Source: Paracoccaceae bacterium (GTDB taxonomy: Bacteria; Pseudomonadota; Alphaproteobacteria; Rhodobacterales; Rhodobacteraceae). From it: a DNA stretch of 64,000 nucleotides. Below, one piece after another: positions 52,079-60,246 of the stretch (the first letter of the stretch is position 1; each line of letters opens with the position of its first letter). Both the position numbers and the translations under genes were made by a program. The stretch is from the NCBI GenBank assembly GCA_024742405.1, contig JANSYP010000003.1, positions 1 through 64,000 of the forward strand, read 5' to 3'. Under the pieces are notes generated by a model. That model saw only the letters and a program-made list of their open reading frames with translations. It had not been told where the DNA came from and ran no database searches.

Positions 52079-53857
52079 TTATAATATTTCTAGTTTCTCG
52101 AGTAAATACATTGCATTGCGATTTGTCGTACGGCCTGGTTTTGCCGAGTATGTAAAATGCATACCACTTTCGTCGAGCAACGAGTCCATATGTGCCTGAT
52201 GAACGTTCGATTTGCATTCCAGATATTCCGAAAGGCTTTCATCATGTGTTGAAAAAAGGAAAAATGATGGTGTGGTTTTTACAAGATCAACAAATTTCTC
52301 AACGGCGCTTTTTCGATCAGAGGCGTTAGTAGAGCTTAATATCTCGTCGCTAAGAAATAACACCCCTTCACTAGCTCTTGACGAGAACGCCTTCAGCCTC
52401 TTAATTTCTGAACCGAACCTCGAAATTCCATTGTGAAGATCGTCATTTACTGAGATTGAAGAAACGATAGAGACAAGGGGAACCTTGGCCTCGGCAGCCA
52501 TAACGCTCGAACCAGCATGTGCGAGCACAACATTGATCCCCACGCTACGCAAGAAGGTACTTTTGCCCGACATGTTCGGTCCAGTTAGGCATAGAACCTC
52601 GCCTGGCTTAAGTTCAATTGAGTTTCTCACGCCTAAACCTTGGGACAAAAGTAACGGGTTCGCGAAATTATATATGCTTAGAGGGCCACCTTTGATTACT
52701 CTGGGTATAGAGAAATCTGCACGTCTACCGAAGACAGATAGTGCAATGGCCGCCTCGATGATCCCCCAGGCTGCACTCCAACATTTCGAGTGAGCTTGCA
52801 TGTCAGCGCTTAGTCGGTATTGAAGAACGGACATTATTTCCGTGTATGGGAAAAAGAGATTTATCGCAAAGCGGGGAATAATCGTTTGCTCAAACGTACC
52901 GAGAACTTCAATTTTGAACAAACGTTTTCTAAAAGCTCCAATACCAGTATCGCGATTTGTTATTGTGTCCAAATACGGCTTCAATGGAGAGTATTTCCGA
53001 ATCTTTCGATCGCTGGCAATCTTGTATATTTTCCCAAGGTCAGAATATTGATCAAAGTGCAACACTCCTTTTCTGTTCGGGGAGTGAAGAACACTAGTTA
53101 GGAACAGAATACTGAGAAAAAGTGAGAGGACAAGAGGCGTCGAAGTTGAAGCCAGGATCAAGAGCAAAATCGAAACCCAGTTCGCGCAACAAAGAACTGA
53201 ATGTCTCCAAAATAAACTTCTCCTAAAAGCCTTCGGTGTGGTGATTAGAGTTCCAGCACCCCCAATAGACTGGGCAGCAAGTAAGATTCGTAGTCTAGTT
53301 TCTGGGTACTTTTCGAATCCAAAGATAACGCTACGGCGCTGACGATAAGCACTTTCTGATAAATCTGGGTTGAATATCCACGCCTCAAGCGTACTTCGAC
53401 CTTCCGGCGTGTGCGTCGAGTCTACCAGATGAAGAAGGGAACGACTACCGCGAAGCATGAGGTCATCAGCAAAGAGATTGTCGATGGGTTTGTTGCCACC
53501 CTCAATTGTTGGAGGTTCCTGTTGCGTGAACATACCCAACATTCGATGAAGCTCTAACTCGCAGATACCTGAAGCTTCAGAATACCGTCGCGCCTTCCTT
53601 TGAAAGAAAATCGCAGCAGAAACGGACAAAAGAAAGATAATTAAAACAACAGTGAAGACTATTGATAGACCCACAAATTGGTCTGCAAGCATCAGGGCTA
53701 TCAAAGCAGCAGCAAACACAAACGCCGTACGCACAAAAAACAGACGCCTAACTTCAGCCGCGGTTGCCGCAGCTGAAAACACTCTATCACACCTTCCCTC
53801 AAGGTAATTCGTTGGGTTCTCTTTCAGTTCACGCCTCCAATGCAAATCATAGAACAT
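52079..53857 (-). CDS. Membrane-anchored MutS-family ATPase
   Basis: About 592 residues. The C-terminal ~200 residues match the MutS ATPase domain: Walker A LTGPNMSGKSTFLRSVGIN, Walker B FLSDEILSSTN (usual form has DELGRGT), the STHDESL H-loop, and a terminal YSAKPGRTTNRNAM block. The N-terminal mismatch-recognition domains are absent; instead there are membrane segments (about residues 41-86 and 218-258) and a helical linker. Start ATG 53857, with TTG 53878 as alternative. Last gene of a four-gene minus-strand operon with the sulfotransferase-like, ATP-grasp and cupin genes; overlaps the cupin by 11 bases. Not a mismatch-repair MutS; role in the pathway unknown. Confidence 0.85.
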   Translation of the reverse strand: MFYDLHWRRELKENPTNYLEGRCDRVFSAAATAAEVRRLFFVRTAFVFAAALIALMLADQFVGLSIVFTVVLIIFLLSVSAAIFFQRKARRYSEASGICELELHRMLGMFTQQEPPTIEGGNKPIDNLFADDLMLRGSRSLLHLVDSTHTPEGRSTLEAWIFNPDLSESAYRQRRSVIFGFEKYPETRLRILLAAQSIGGAGTLITTPKAFRRSLFWRHSVLCCANWVSILLLILASTSTPLVLSLFLSILFLTSVLHSPNRKGVLHFDQYSDLGKIYKIASDRKIRKYSPLKPYLDTITNRDTGIGAFRKRLFKIEVLGTFEQTIIPRFAINLFFPYTEIMSVLQYRLSADMQAHSKCWSAAWGIIEAAIALSVFGRRADFSIPRVIKGGPLSIYNFANPLLLSQGLGVRNSIELKPGEVLCLTGPNMSGKSTFLRSVGINVVLAHAGSSVMAAEAKVPLVSIVSSISVNDDLHNGISRFGSEIKRLKAFSSRASEGVLFLSDEILSSTNASDRKSAVEKFVDLVKTTPSFFLFSTHDESLSEYLECKSNVHQAHMDSLLDESGMHFTYSAKPGRTTNRNAMYLLEKLEIL

Positions 53858-54299
53858 TCTTGCCGGTATGAATACCAAATTTTGAATTCAATTTCGGCAG
53901 GTCCTCTGGTTTGCAATTCGGTAGCTCTACGAATAACCGCTCAAAGCCACCAGGCATAATGACAATTCGCACTGTAGTTTTTTCCTGCAAAACTCTAAAT
54001 TCATGCCAGATATTCTCCGGAATGTAAACGTAGCTTCCCTCCTTTAGGAGCATATGCTCGCTCTCTATCAATACCTCTAACGCTCCAGAGAGAATCTCTA
54101 CGGAATGCCCCTCTAGAGTATGTTTGTGTCTTTCACTTACTTTTCCTTCAGGCAGGACTTGCTCAACTATTGAATATCGACCACCTGTACTCTCTGACGA
54201 AACAAGGACTTTACTGCCGAGTGTCCGCTTCTCGACGGCCTCATCACCAAAGTTCTTAATCAACAATACACCTAGTTTAGACAACCTTTCACTAGACAT
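53847..54299 (-). CDS. Cupin-domain protein
   Basis: 150 residues with a single cupin barrel. The metal motif is recognisable: VLPEGKVSERHKHTLEGHSV with the HxH pair, EILSGALEVLIE, and in motif 2 GSYVYIPENIWHEFRVL. Cupins of this size are isomerases, dioxygenases or ligand sensors, so this could be a tailoring enzyme of the cluster. It overlaps the ATP-grasp gene by 8 bases and the MutS-like gene by 11, so translation is coupled. Confidence 0.82.
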   Translation of the reverse strand: MSSERLSKLGVLLIKNFGDEAVEKRTLGSKVLVSSESTGGRYSIVEQVLPEGKVSERHKHTLEGHSVEILSGALEVLIESEHMLLKEGSYVYIPENIWHEFRVLQEKTTVRIVIMPGGFERLFVELPNCKPEDLPKLNSKFGIHTGKNVL

Positions 54300-55527
54300 T
54301 TGAAACTCCCACGGAGCAGATTCCCATGCTTGCGCCTGATTTTAACCCTGAAACTCCCGCATGTTCACCGCCAATTAGGTACCTCACTAAAATACCGGAT
54401 ATATCGTTATCAAAAAAATACGGTCCAAAAACAGAACCAGGCAGCACGGAGCCACAGAAACCTGATCTAATGACCTCATCACCAACTACGCGCTCTTGGA
54501 GCACGAAGCTTTCATTAGACGAGATCAGACGGTTGAGTTCTTTTTCCCAATGGTCCGATTTAGAATATGCACCTACTGTTACGCCTTCACCTCCCGAAGT
54601 ATAACTCTTCTTGATTACATACGAATCCTTCTTCTCACGCGCACTCTGTAGAACCGTAGTGTTACTCGGCAAATACGTGGGTACAAGCGTGGACAAAACA
54701 ACATCTTTCTCATACGCGCCGAGCTTTACACGATCAGTAGAAATATCATCGAGGAATCTCGCGATACTGATCTTGTCTTCGATTTTCATATCATTGGTAT
54801 CGGATAGCATTCTGACAGATGAGGTTTCGACTTGATTTATGAATTGGCTGAATTCTGCAGCCTCCGGATCGTCAAGTCGCAGCCAATCTAGTCTATATAT
54901 TGCGTCAAACGAAAATTTACTGATTCCCTTGATCGTCTTTGTGTTCAAGTCAATATTCGAGTAGTGTGAGACGACAATTTCTATGTTGGTAATGTTTTCA
55001 ATTTCTCTAGCGAAAGTGTTTGCGGCAAGTAAGTTTCGCCCGGACAATCGAGCTGTATGTGCGAGCACAACTCCCGTTCCGTTGGAGAAATTTTTAAGAA
55101 TTTTTGCAAAGTGTACTTCTATTGGTGAAAAACACAGATTAGAGTACTGACCGCATGAGCGATACAGCTTGTTCACATATGAGGTCTGCCAAATTCCGCC
55201 CAATCCAGAGTCAAAATTTAGTTCAATCAGCTTGAGCTTTCCATCATTTATGATGCAATCGGGCCGTGCAATTAGAGGATAGACAGTTCTTCGCTTGGGG
55301 AAACTGATCCTAGCGGAAAGGAATTCCTCTGTTTCACGCGAGCCCAATCCGTGATGAAAATGCTCTCTTACCAGCGGTAATGTGACCCTCAATTGCTCGT
55401 TCCAGAGATCTAGCGTCTGTTTGGATATTTCGATTGGGTCCGTTTGAAATCCTTGCTGCTCGCGTTTAACCCCAAAGGACTCCAGATATGGGCGCATCTC
55501 TTCACTAAGTTGTTCAGAAGTAATCAT
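54292..55527 (-). CDS. ATP-grasp ligase-like protein
   Basis: 411 residues. The C-terminal half has the ATP-grasp pattern: a lysine strand and glycine loop DSYVIKKSYTSGGEGVTVGA, then FVLQERVVGDEVIRSGF as the hinge/adenine region, and late metal-binding acidic residues. The N-terminal half (ARPDCIINDGKLKLIELNFD, SGLGGIWQTSYVNKLY) resembles the pre-ATP-grasp part of glutathionylspermidine-synthase-like proteins. Such enzymes join a carboxylate to an amine through an acyl phosphate. The ATG at 55527 has AGGTG upstream and lies 8 bases after the sulfotransferase-like stop. Substrates unknown; the product of the PLP enzyme is one candidate. Confidence 0.7.
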   Translation of the reverse strand: MITSEQLSEEMRPYLESFGVKREQQGFQTDPIEISKQTLDLWNEQLRVTLPLVREHFHHGLGSRETEEFLSARISFPKRRTVYPLIARPDCIINDGKLKLIELNFDSGLGGIWQTSYVNKLYRSCGQYSNLCFSPIEVHFAKILKNFSNGTGVVLAHTARLSGRNLLAANTFAREIENITNIEIVVSHYSNIDLNTKTIKGISKFSFDAIYRLDWLRLDDPEAAEFSQFINQVETSSVRMLSDTNDMKIEDKISIARFLDDISTDRVKLGAYEKDVVLSTLVPTYLPSNTTVLQSAREKKDSYVIKKSYTSGGEGVTVGAYSKSDHWEKELNRLISSNESFVLQERVVGDEVIRSGFCGSVLPGSVFGPYFFDNDISGILVRYLIGGEHAGVSGLKSGASMGICSVGVSNV

Positions 55528-55534
55528 CTTGCAC

Positions 55535-56827
55535 CTATACGTTACTATCAATTATATCGTATACATCAGAGAAATCCGGAGCATGTGCGCGGATTGTAAG
55601 CAATCTAGCCTGTTTGCTTGCGTCGCTTAAATGCAGCGTAGCCGATGTTACCGCGTACTGTGTAACCGGATCGATAGCCACATCAGAGGCCTCAAACGAT
55701 TGACTGTCCCCAACACATTTCTCGTCATACGGAAGAAGGCTTGGTTGATCTCTTAGAAGTCTCACGTAGCAGGGCAATGCGGTCTCAGCTAGATGGTGCC
55801 GTAGAAACGAAGGGAATTTGTTGAGAGATAGTGGTTTCCTTGCTTCAAAAGCTATATTTGCGTCATCTCTTCGTTGAAGCATTGCAGAACTATAATGCGC
55901 CGAAAAATGATCGACTGACCCTTTAGGGAGTTCAAAAAGCGAGTCAGAGAGAGAGTTCATTTTAGGCAACTCTAGTCCTAGTGTCAGGCAAAGGTTGGCC
56001 ATTGCTTGCTTTGGCTGCATTGCAAAGAGTGACGCCTCTAGTACGATCGGATTTATTGTTGACTGTAGGGTGGAAAACAGGCGGGTCCAACCCGTTACGG
56101 ATGTTTTTGCGGCGTAAGAAATTAACTTATCACCTATTTCCTTAGCATTGAAGTAGCGAGACCATTTAACAAATTCGGGCCATTTATTTCGCGGAATAGC
56201 ATTCCAGTCTACTTGATGACTGTCATCGACGTCGTCTATCGCTAAATTATGTACCGCTCTCAATGATTGCTTTACATATTCACCTCTAAATGCATTGGAA
56301 TCGTCATAGTGCTGATAGATGTTTAGCAGCGGAAATAGGCATTCATACGATCGCTCTCTTAGCGCGGAATCTCTTGTCTTTTGGTACTCACTCCTTTCTA
56401 CGAAATTGCTTTGCCTTTTGGGCATAACCCTGGAATAGACACTCCATGTTTCCTCGTGATCCCCGACAAAGAAGGACAGATTCAGCCTCATGAGCGATTC
56501 TACCGCAAGCAGCGGGTTTCTTACAATAATGATTGGTTGAATGTCTTCATTTTCTTGAATTTCTTTCCAATCTTGCGAAAGTATATTTCTCGCCATTTCC
56601 TTGACTAATGTCAGGCCTGCGTCTTGATGCTCTCCCTGGGGTTCCTTTGCCAGTTTTTTCTTTATGATAGCTTTTATCAATCCAATATCTAAATCTCGTG
56701 GATAGACCTTTCGCTCATGATGTTTTGGGTGAAGCGCATAGTATTGAAAGACTTCTTGGTTGAGCAAGTTTCGGAAGATAGCCGTACTCAAACACCTGGC
56801 TGGAGATATCAAAAGTATCGTTTTCAT
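55535..56827 (-). CDS. Sulfotransferase-like P-loop protein
   Basis: 430 residues. The N-terminus TILLISPARCLSTAIFRNLL matches the 5'-phosphosulfate loop of PAPS-dependent sulfotransferases of the PR-S-x-STA type, and PIIIVRNPLLAVESLMRLNL fits the 3'-phosphate-binding strand and helix (Arg, then Ser eight residues on). The remaining two thirds are helical and not recognised; the protein is longer than usual family members (250-350). It would transfer sulfate to a hydroxyl or amine of a small molecule. It is first in the four-gene minus-strand operon. Strongly AT-rich compared with the host. Confidence 0.7.
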   Translation of the reverse strand: MKTILLISPARCLSTAIFRNLLNQEVFQYYALHPKHHERKVYPRDLDIGLIKAIIKKKLAKEPQGEHQDAGLTLVKEMARNILSQDWKEIQENEDIQPIIIVRNPLLAVESLMRLNLSFFVGDHEETWSVYSRVMPKRQSNFVERSEYQKTRDSALRERSYECLFPLLNIYQHYDDSNAFRGEYVKQSLRAVHNLAIDDVDDSHQVDWNAIPRNKWPEFVKWSRYFNAKEIGDKLISYAAKTSVTGWTRLFSTLQSTINPIVLEASLFAMQPKQAMANLCLTLGLELPKMNSLSDSLFELPKGSVDHFSAHYSSAMLQRRDDANIAFEARKPLSLNKFPSFLRHHLAETALPCYVRLLRDQPSLLPYDEKCVGDSQSFEASDVAIDPVTQYAVTSATLHLSDASKQARLLTIRAHAPDFSDVYDIIDSNV

Positions 56828-57242
56828 CTGCTCAATTCAAATTAGCCCACTAATTCACGATGACGCTCTTCCTTGATGTTTCAGATAATGCGTCACTTTT
56901 GAGCTTACGCAAGATGTGTGTTGTAGTACAACACCTCTTGGCAAGGGAGCCCGCTGCGCGCTCCCGTTGCATCCCTCCGGCCCGTGGCTCAGATCAGGGC
57001 ATCAAGCCCATTCACTGAGCCATATGGGAGACTTCGCTCTCCCAAACCCATCGATCCAAGACCCTTCATGGCCTTAGAGAACCTGACCAACCCTGCGCGG
57101 TTTGGATACCGCCATCTTGTCAAAGATGGATCATGATCAAGGGGCCTATCGCCGCCCCCTGAACCCAACTCGTCCGGCTTGGAGACTTCCCTCTCCACCG
57201 ACACCGAACCATGCACAATCGAAACGCCCGATTGATCAGCGA
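56828..57242. other. Hairpin-rich gene-free stretch
   Basis: 415 bases separating the AT-rich cluster from the next operon. It contains perfect hairpins GGGAGC/GCTCCC (56945-56965), GGGAGA/TCTCCC (57026-57043) and CCATCTT/AAGATGG (57112-57129). The base composition is back to that of the element backbone. A 75-codon frame on the minus strand (57216-56989) has no recognisable features. It may hold a terminator or structured RNA; nothing firmer can be said. Confidence 0.4.
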
Positions 57243-58013
57243 CTATAGCTTGTACTTCAGCACCACATTCTCAACGAGGTCTTCGACAAAATCGATAACC
57301 TTGCTGCGCGCGATCTTCACACCCGATGGATGGGCGCTCGTATTTCGCGTGCCAAGCTTCTGATCCAGGATTTTGCGAACATCATTTGAGACGACACCCG
57401 CACTACGGCAAAACTCGATGAACTTGCCTTCGGGGATGTCACTGAAATCATCTCGCTGCGTAATGGCCTTCACCTTCACACGCTTATCCGTGTTCTTCGC
57501 CAACACCGCGTTGAACTCTGCGAGCTTATGCTTCAGAATATAATCGAACAGGTGGTTTACGGCCAAAATCCAAGCCATGACAATCGTCGCTCGGTTCGCA
57601 CCCGCCTCAAAACAATCCAGCGTCTCCGCTAGAAAAGTCTTCGCGCTGCCATCGGGTAGCTTGTGCTCCAATGAGCGGAGTGTAGCACTTGTTTGAATAG
57701 TGGTTGTTTCAGCGCCAAGTTTCTTCGAAAGCGCTTCGCGCATATGGCGTTGCAACTTATACCCATTGCCCGACTTGATGTATTTTTGGGGCTTGGTTTT
57801 CGTGCCCTTGGTGCCTTCCGACAAGCGCACCGCAGTTGCTTTAGGTGGCGTTAAATCACAGTCTAAAAAGCACTGGTCCACATCCTTAGGTGCGGCCACA
57901 TCCTGTCCGAGTTCAACAGTGAGGAAGTAGACAAACAACTCAATTAAAGACGCTTGAGATTGGCCGCTCGCATCCTCGATCGAGCTATAGAACCGATTAA
58001 CGGCATCGCTCAT
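57243..58013 (-). CDS. HEPN-like protein of a two-gene module
   Basis: 256 residues. The N-terminal ~90 residues (ASLIELFVYFLTVELGQDVA, DVDQCFLDCDLTPPKATAVR, KYIKSGNGYKLQRHMREALS) match in pattern a domain of the partner protein encoded just upstream, probably a winged-helix-type fold. The C-terminal ~130 residues are helical and contain LGTRNTSAHPSG, that is R223-X4-H228, the catalytic signature of HEPN ribonucleases. The gene starts in an ATGA overlap with its partner. HEPN proteins in such pairs are often toxins or abortive-infection effectors, so a defence role is a reasonable inference, but it is not proven. Confidence 0.6.
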   Translation of the reverse strand: MSDAVNRFYSSIEDASGQSQASLIELFVYFLTVELGQDVAAPKDVDQCFLDCDLTPPKATAVRLSEGTKGTKTKPQKYIKSGNGYKLQRHMREALSKKLGAETTTIQTSATLRSLEHKLPDGSAKTFLAETLDCFEAGANRATIVMAWILAVNHLFDYILKHKLAEFNAVLAKNTDKRVKVKAITQRDDFSDIPEGKFIEFCRSAGVVSNDVRKILDQKLGTRNTSAHPSGVKIARSKVIDFVEDLVENVVLKYKL

Positions 58014-58588
58014 TCAGCGCTCTTCTTCTTGAGGTCGAACTTGAAGTGGTTGTTGCCTATTGTTGTCACCTGAACGTCTGTTGAAGAGTTATACTGAATG
58101 TACCCAAATTTCTTACCGCTCGCGTCCCGGAAGGCTTGAGAAAAGACCTTTGGCACGCGCTCGTTCGCAGCCTCGTAGCAGGTGAAAACCTGATCTGTAT
58201 TGGGTTGCTCAATTCCCAGCTCATCAACCAGAAATTTTAGGAAAATCAAAATTTTCTCTGCGTTGTTTGATGGCTCGAACTGCCCAAAGAAATTCGCAAG
58301 GCCTGACGTATCGAGGTTCTTGTCTAGTTGCGGTGCATCAGCACTAATCTTTGGACCATCTTCCCCACTTGACTTTGCAGGCTTACGTGCTCGCGCGCGA
58401 GGCTTTGGCTTTGCAGGCTTGTTTGCTTCGGTTCCGTCCTGATCCGTTGGATTTTCGTGTGTTGTAGGCCGGGTAGATTGAGCAGACAACCGATCTTTGA
58501 AGTCGTCATAAACAGACTTCACAAGCTCCGCGTCGCCTTCGACATCAATAATGCCTTGCGTAAGATTGATGTGGAGTTTGGCAGTCAT
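58010..58588 (-). CDS. Partner protein of the HEPN-like module
   Basis: 192 residues. The N-terminus is a short beta-rich segment (KLHINLTQGIIDVEGDAELV), then a charged, proline/lysine-rich linker (about 45-90, with KPAKPKPRARARKPAK), then a C-terminal domain AEKILIFLKFLVDELGIEQP, TDQVFTCYEAANERVPKVFS, GKKFGYIQYNSS that parallels the N-terminal domain of the downstream protein. ATG at 58588 with GGAAG upstream. Sharing of a domain and a 4-base overlap indicate that the two form a complex; this one could be the sensor or antitoxin side. Confidence 0.6.
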   Translation of the reverse strand: MTAKLHINLTQGIIDVEGDAELVKSVYDDFKDRLSAQSTRPTTHENPTDQDGTEANKPAKPKPRARARKPAKSSGEDGPKISADAPQLDKNLDTSGLANFFGQFEPSNNAEKILIFLKFLVDELGIEQPNTDQVFTCYEAANERVPKVFSQAFRDASGKKFGYIQYNSSTDVQVTTIGNNHFKFDLKKKSAE

Positions 58589-58645
58589 TTTCGCTACTTC
58601 CGATGGTAGAGTTCGATAAATTCTGCACGATATATAGTAGCCAGC

Positions 58646-58693
58646 GCTTGCTTGCAAGCAGTCTTGATGCCCAAGTGGGGCTTGCAAGCAAGC
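58646..58693. repeat. 14-bp perfect inverted repeat
   Basis: GCTTGCTTGCAAGC (58646-58659) and its exact reverse complement GCTTGCAAGCAAGC (58680-58693) are separated by 20 bases, between the 55-residue gene and the HEPN-like operon. It may act as terminator of the former or as an operator of the latter. Confidence 0.6.
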
Positions 58694-58699
58694 AAAGGG

Positions 58700-58867
58700 T
58701 TAACGGCAAGCCAACTCCGCCTGGACATTCTCCAGCGAAGCCAGCGCATTTCGGCGTTCGGGACTACCTGGCTCAGAGCGCGCCAGAGCGTTAAAGGTTT
58801 CGCGCATCAATCCGCGCAGTTCAGCTTCTGTAAGCGCAGCAAGCTCAAATCGTGTGATGAGGTTCAT
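58700..58867 (-). CDS. 55-residue protein typical of mobilizable elements
   Basis: A short frame with a consensus ribosome site (AGGAGG, 6 bases before ATG) encodes MNLITRFELAALTEAELRGL followed by a helical remainder (RETFNALARS, RRNALASLENVQAEL). I recall very similar small proteins in alphaproteobacterial plasmids and mobilizable elements near relaxase genes; their role is unknown. Its ribosome site is enclosed by a perfect hairpin. Confidence 0.65.
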   Translation of the reverse strand: MNLITRFELAALTEAELRGLMRETFNALARSEPGSPERRNALASLENVQAELACR

Positions 58868-58872
58868 CGTAT

Positions 58873-58891
58873 CCTCCTGTGTTTCAGGAGG
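58873..58891 (-). promoter_or_regulatory. Hairpin masking the ribosome site of the 55-residue gene
   Basis: On the minus strand CCTCCTG-AAACA-CAGGAGG forms a 7-bp perfect stem whose 3' arm is the Shine-Dalgarno sequence. Folding would block translation. A second hairpin GGGCC-TTTC-GGCCC lies at 58904-58917. Confidence 0.5.
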
Positions 58892-59127
58892 CCCCGACCA
58901 TCAGGGCCTTTCGGCCCGGTTCCGCATCATACTCTCGTGGCTATGAAGGCCTGATGGGTCGGTCGGTTTGCTGAGACACGGAAATGTTGATCACTTATCT
59001 GTACGAGGTTTTGCAGTGCATGCATTACAAAGGGCAATGCGATGTAAGTATGTGGAATTTTGACGTAATTTTTTGTATACTGCCGCTGATTTGATCAATT
59101 GGCTAAGAGCTTTTTCGGAGGTCAGCT

Positions 59128-60246
59128 TTGTTTCCAGACAGTATTTTTGAGCCTGTTCCACTTTGGAATGAGTCCTTCACTCAACAGGATGAAAGTGGCC
59201 TCGCTCGGTTCACGCTGGGTGCTTATCTGCTCATGGCAGGCGTTCTGTTTCTGCATTCCGAAGAGGACGCAGAGGACAACTTTGAACTTCTATCCAGGGA
59301 AGAATTGGAGATGCTCGGAATCAATTTCGATGTCGAGCGGGGTCCACTGCGCCGTTTGGATTACCGTGAGTTTGCTGTGACCTCACGCGACTTCGGGTCT
59401 CTTCGCGGATTAGCCCTGCGCGCAGCTCGCGCCAATGAGCGTGGGGACCCTCGGGAAGCAGCAGCACTCGTAGCCTTAGCGTCACGTTCTGATGATGAGC
59501 TTATCCGAGTCTGCGCACTCGGGTCTGCCATCGATTTTTTCGATCCTCGGAGTATCGATATCCCAGATCAGATCGCTTGGTTTCTTCGAAACGCACGCCA
59601 ACCAGAAACGTTCGAACTGCTTTCCATTATCATGGCCCGCGTTAGTCCAGTGGCGGCGCTTGGTGCGATACCGCCGGGCACAGCGAACGCCCAAAGTCTG
59701 ACCGCGCCAGGGCTTATGGCGATCCACGGCACGGTTCTTCCTTACTCCCAATCAAACAGACCAGAGTGGTCTGTGCCGAACAAGGGAAGTATGTTCGCTC
59801 ATATCCAGGGCGTTCGCCCAGATATTTACGCATCCAACGACTACTTTCGCTGGGAGGGTGGGTATACTGACTATGCCCGCGAAGTAGCCATGACGAACTT
59901 GTTTGATTGGCTGAATAGTCGTGGCCTTCATGGGATGGACGTTGTCGCGCATAGCCACGGGTGCAACGTTGTGATGGCAAGCACATCACTCGGTGCAACA
60001 TACAACAAGATCGTGCTGCTAAGTTGTCCAGTCCACTGGAGCAAATACAGCCTACCGTCAGCAATGCTCACAAAAAACGCCATCTCCATTCGAACAAAAA
60101 TGGACTATGTGATCTTAGCGGATAGGGGCGGCCAAAGGTTCCCTGTTGGAACAATCAAGGATGAGGTTCTTCCTATCTGGTTTAGTCACAGTGCCACTGT
60201 TGAGCCAAAGACGTGGATAGATCACAACCTTGACCGTTTTCTTTAG
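59128..60246 (+). CDS. Alpha/beta hydrolase-fold protein
   Basis: 372 residues. The TTG start has GGAGG six bases upstream. The N-terminal ~190 residues are helical with unrecognised function, perhaps repeat-like (ANERGDPREAAALVALASRS). The C-terminal half is an alpha/beta hydrolase: first strand PGLMAIHGT, nucleophile elbow VVAHSHGCNVVMAS (GxSxG-like AHSHG, S276), strand KIVLLSCPV, then an Asp candidate near VILADRGG and His in WFSHSA or WIDHN. A lipase/esterase-type effector fused to a sensor-like region is possible. It stands alone between cargo modules; a GC-rich 264-base gap without genes follows (60247-60510). Confidence 0.7.
   Translation: MFPDSIFEPVPLWNESFTQQDESGLARFTLGAYLLMAGVLFLHSEEDAEDNFELLSREELEMLGINFDVERGPLRRLDYREFAVTSRDFGSLRGLALRAARANERGDPREAAALVALASRSDDELIRVCALGSAIDFFDPRSIDIPDQIAWFLRNARQPETFELLSIIMARVSPVAALGAIPPGTANAQSLTAPGLMAIHGTVLPYSQSNRPEWSVPNKGSMFAHIQGVRPDIYASNDYFRWEGGYTDYAREVAMTNLFDWLNSRGLHGMDVVAHSHGCNVVMASTSLGATYNKIVLLSCPVHWSKYSLPSAMLTKNAISIRTKMDYVILADRGGQRFPVGTIKDEVLPIWFSHSATVEPKTWIDHNLDRFL

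Noticed and set aside
56989-57216. A 75-codon minus-strand frame
   Set aside because: No ribosome site and composed largely of the hairpin-forming sequence; better viewed as non-coding.
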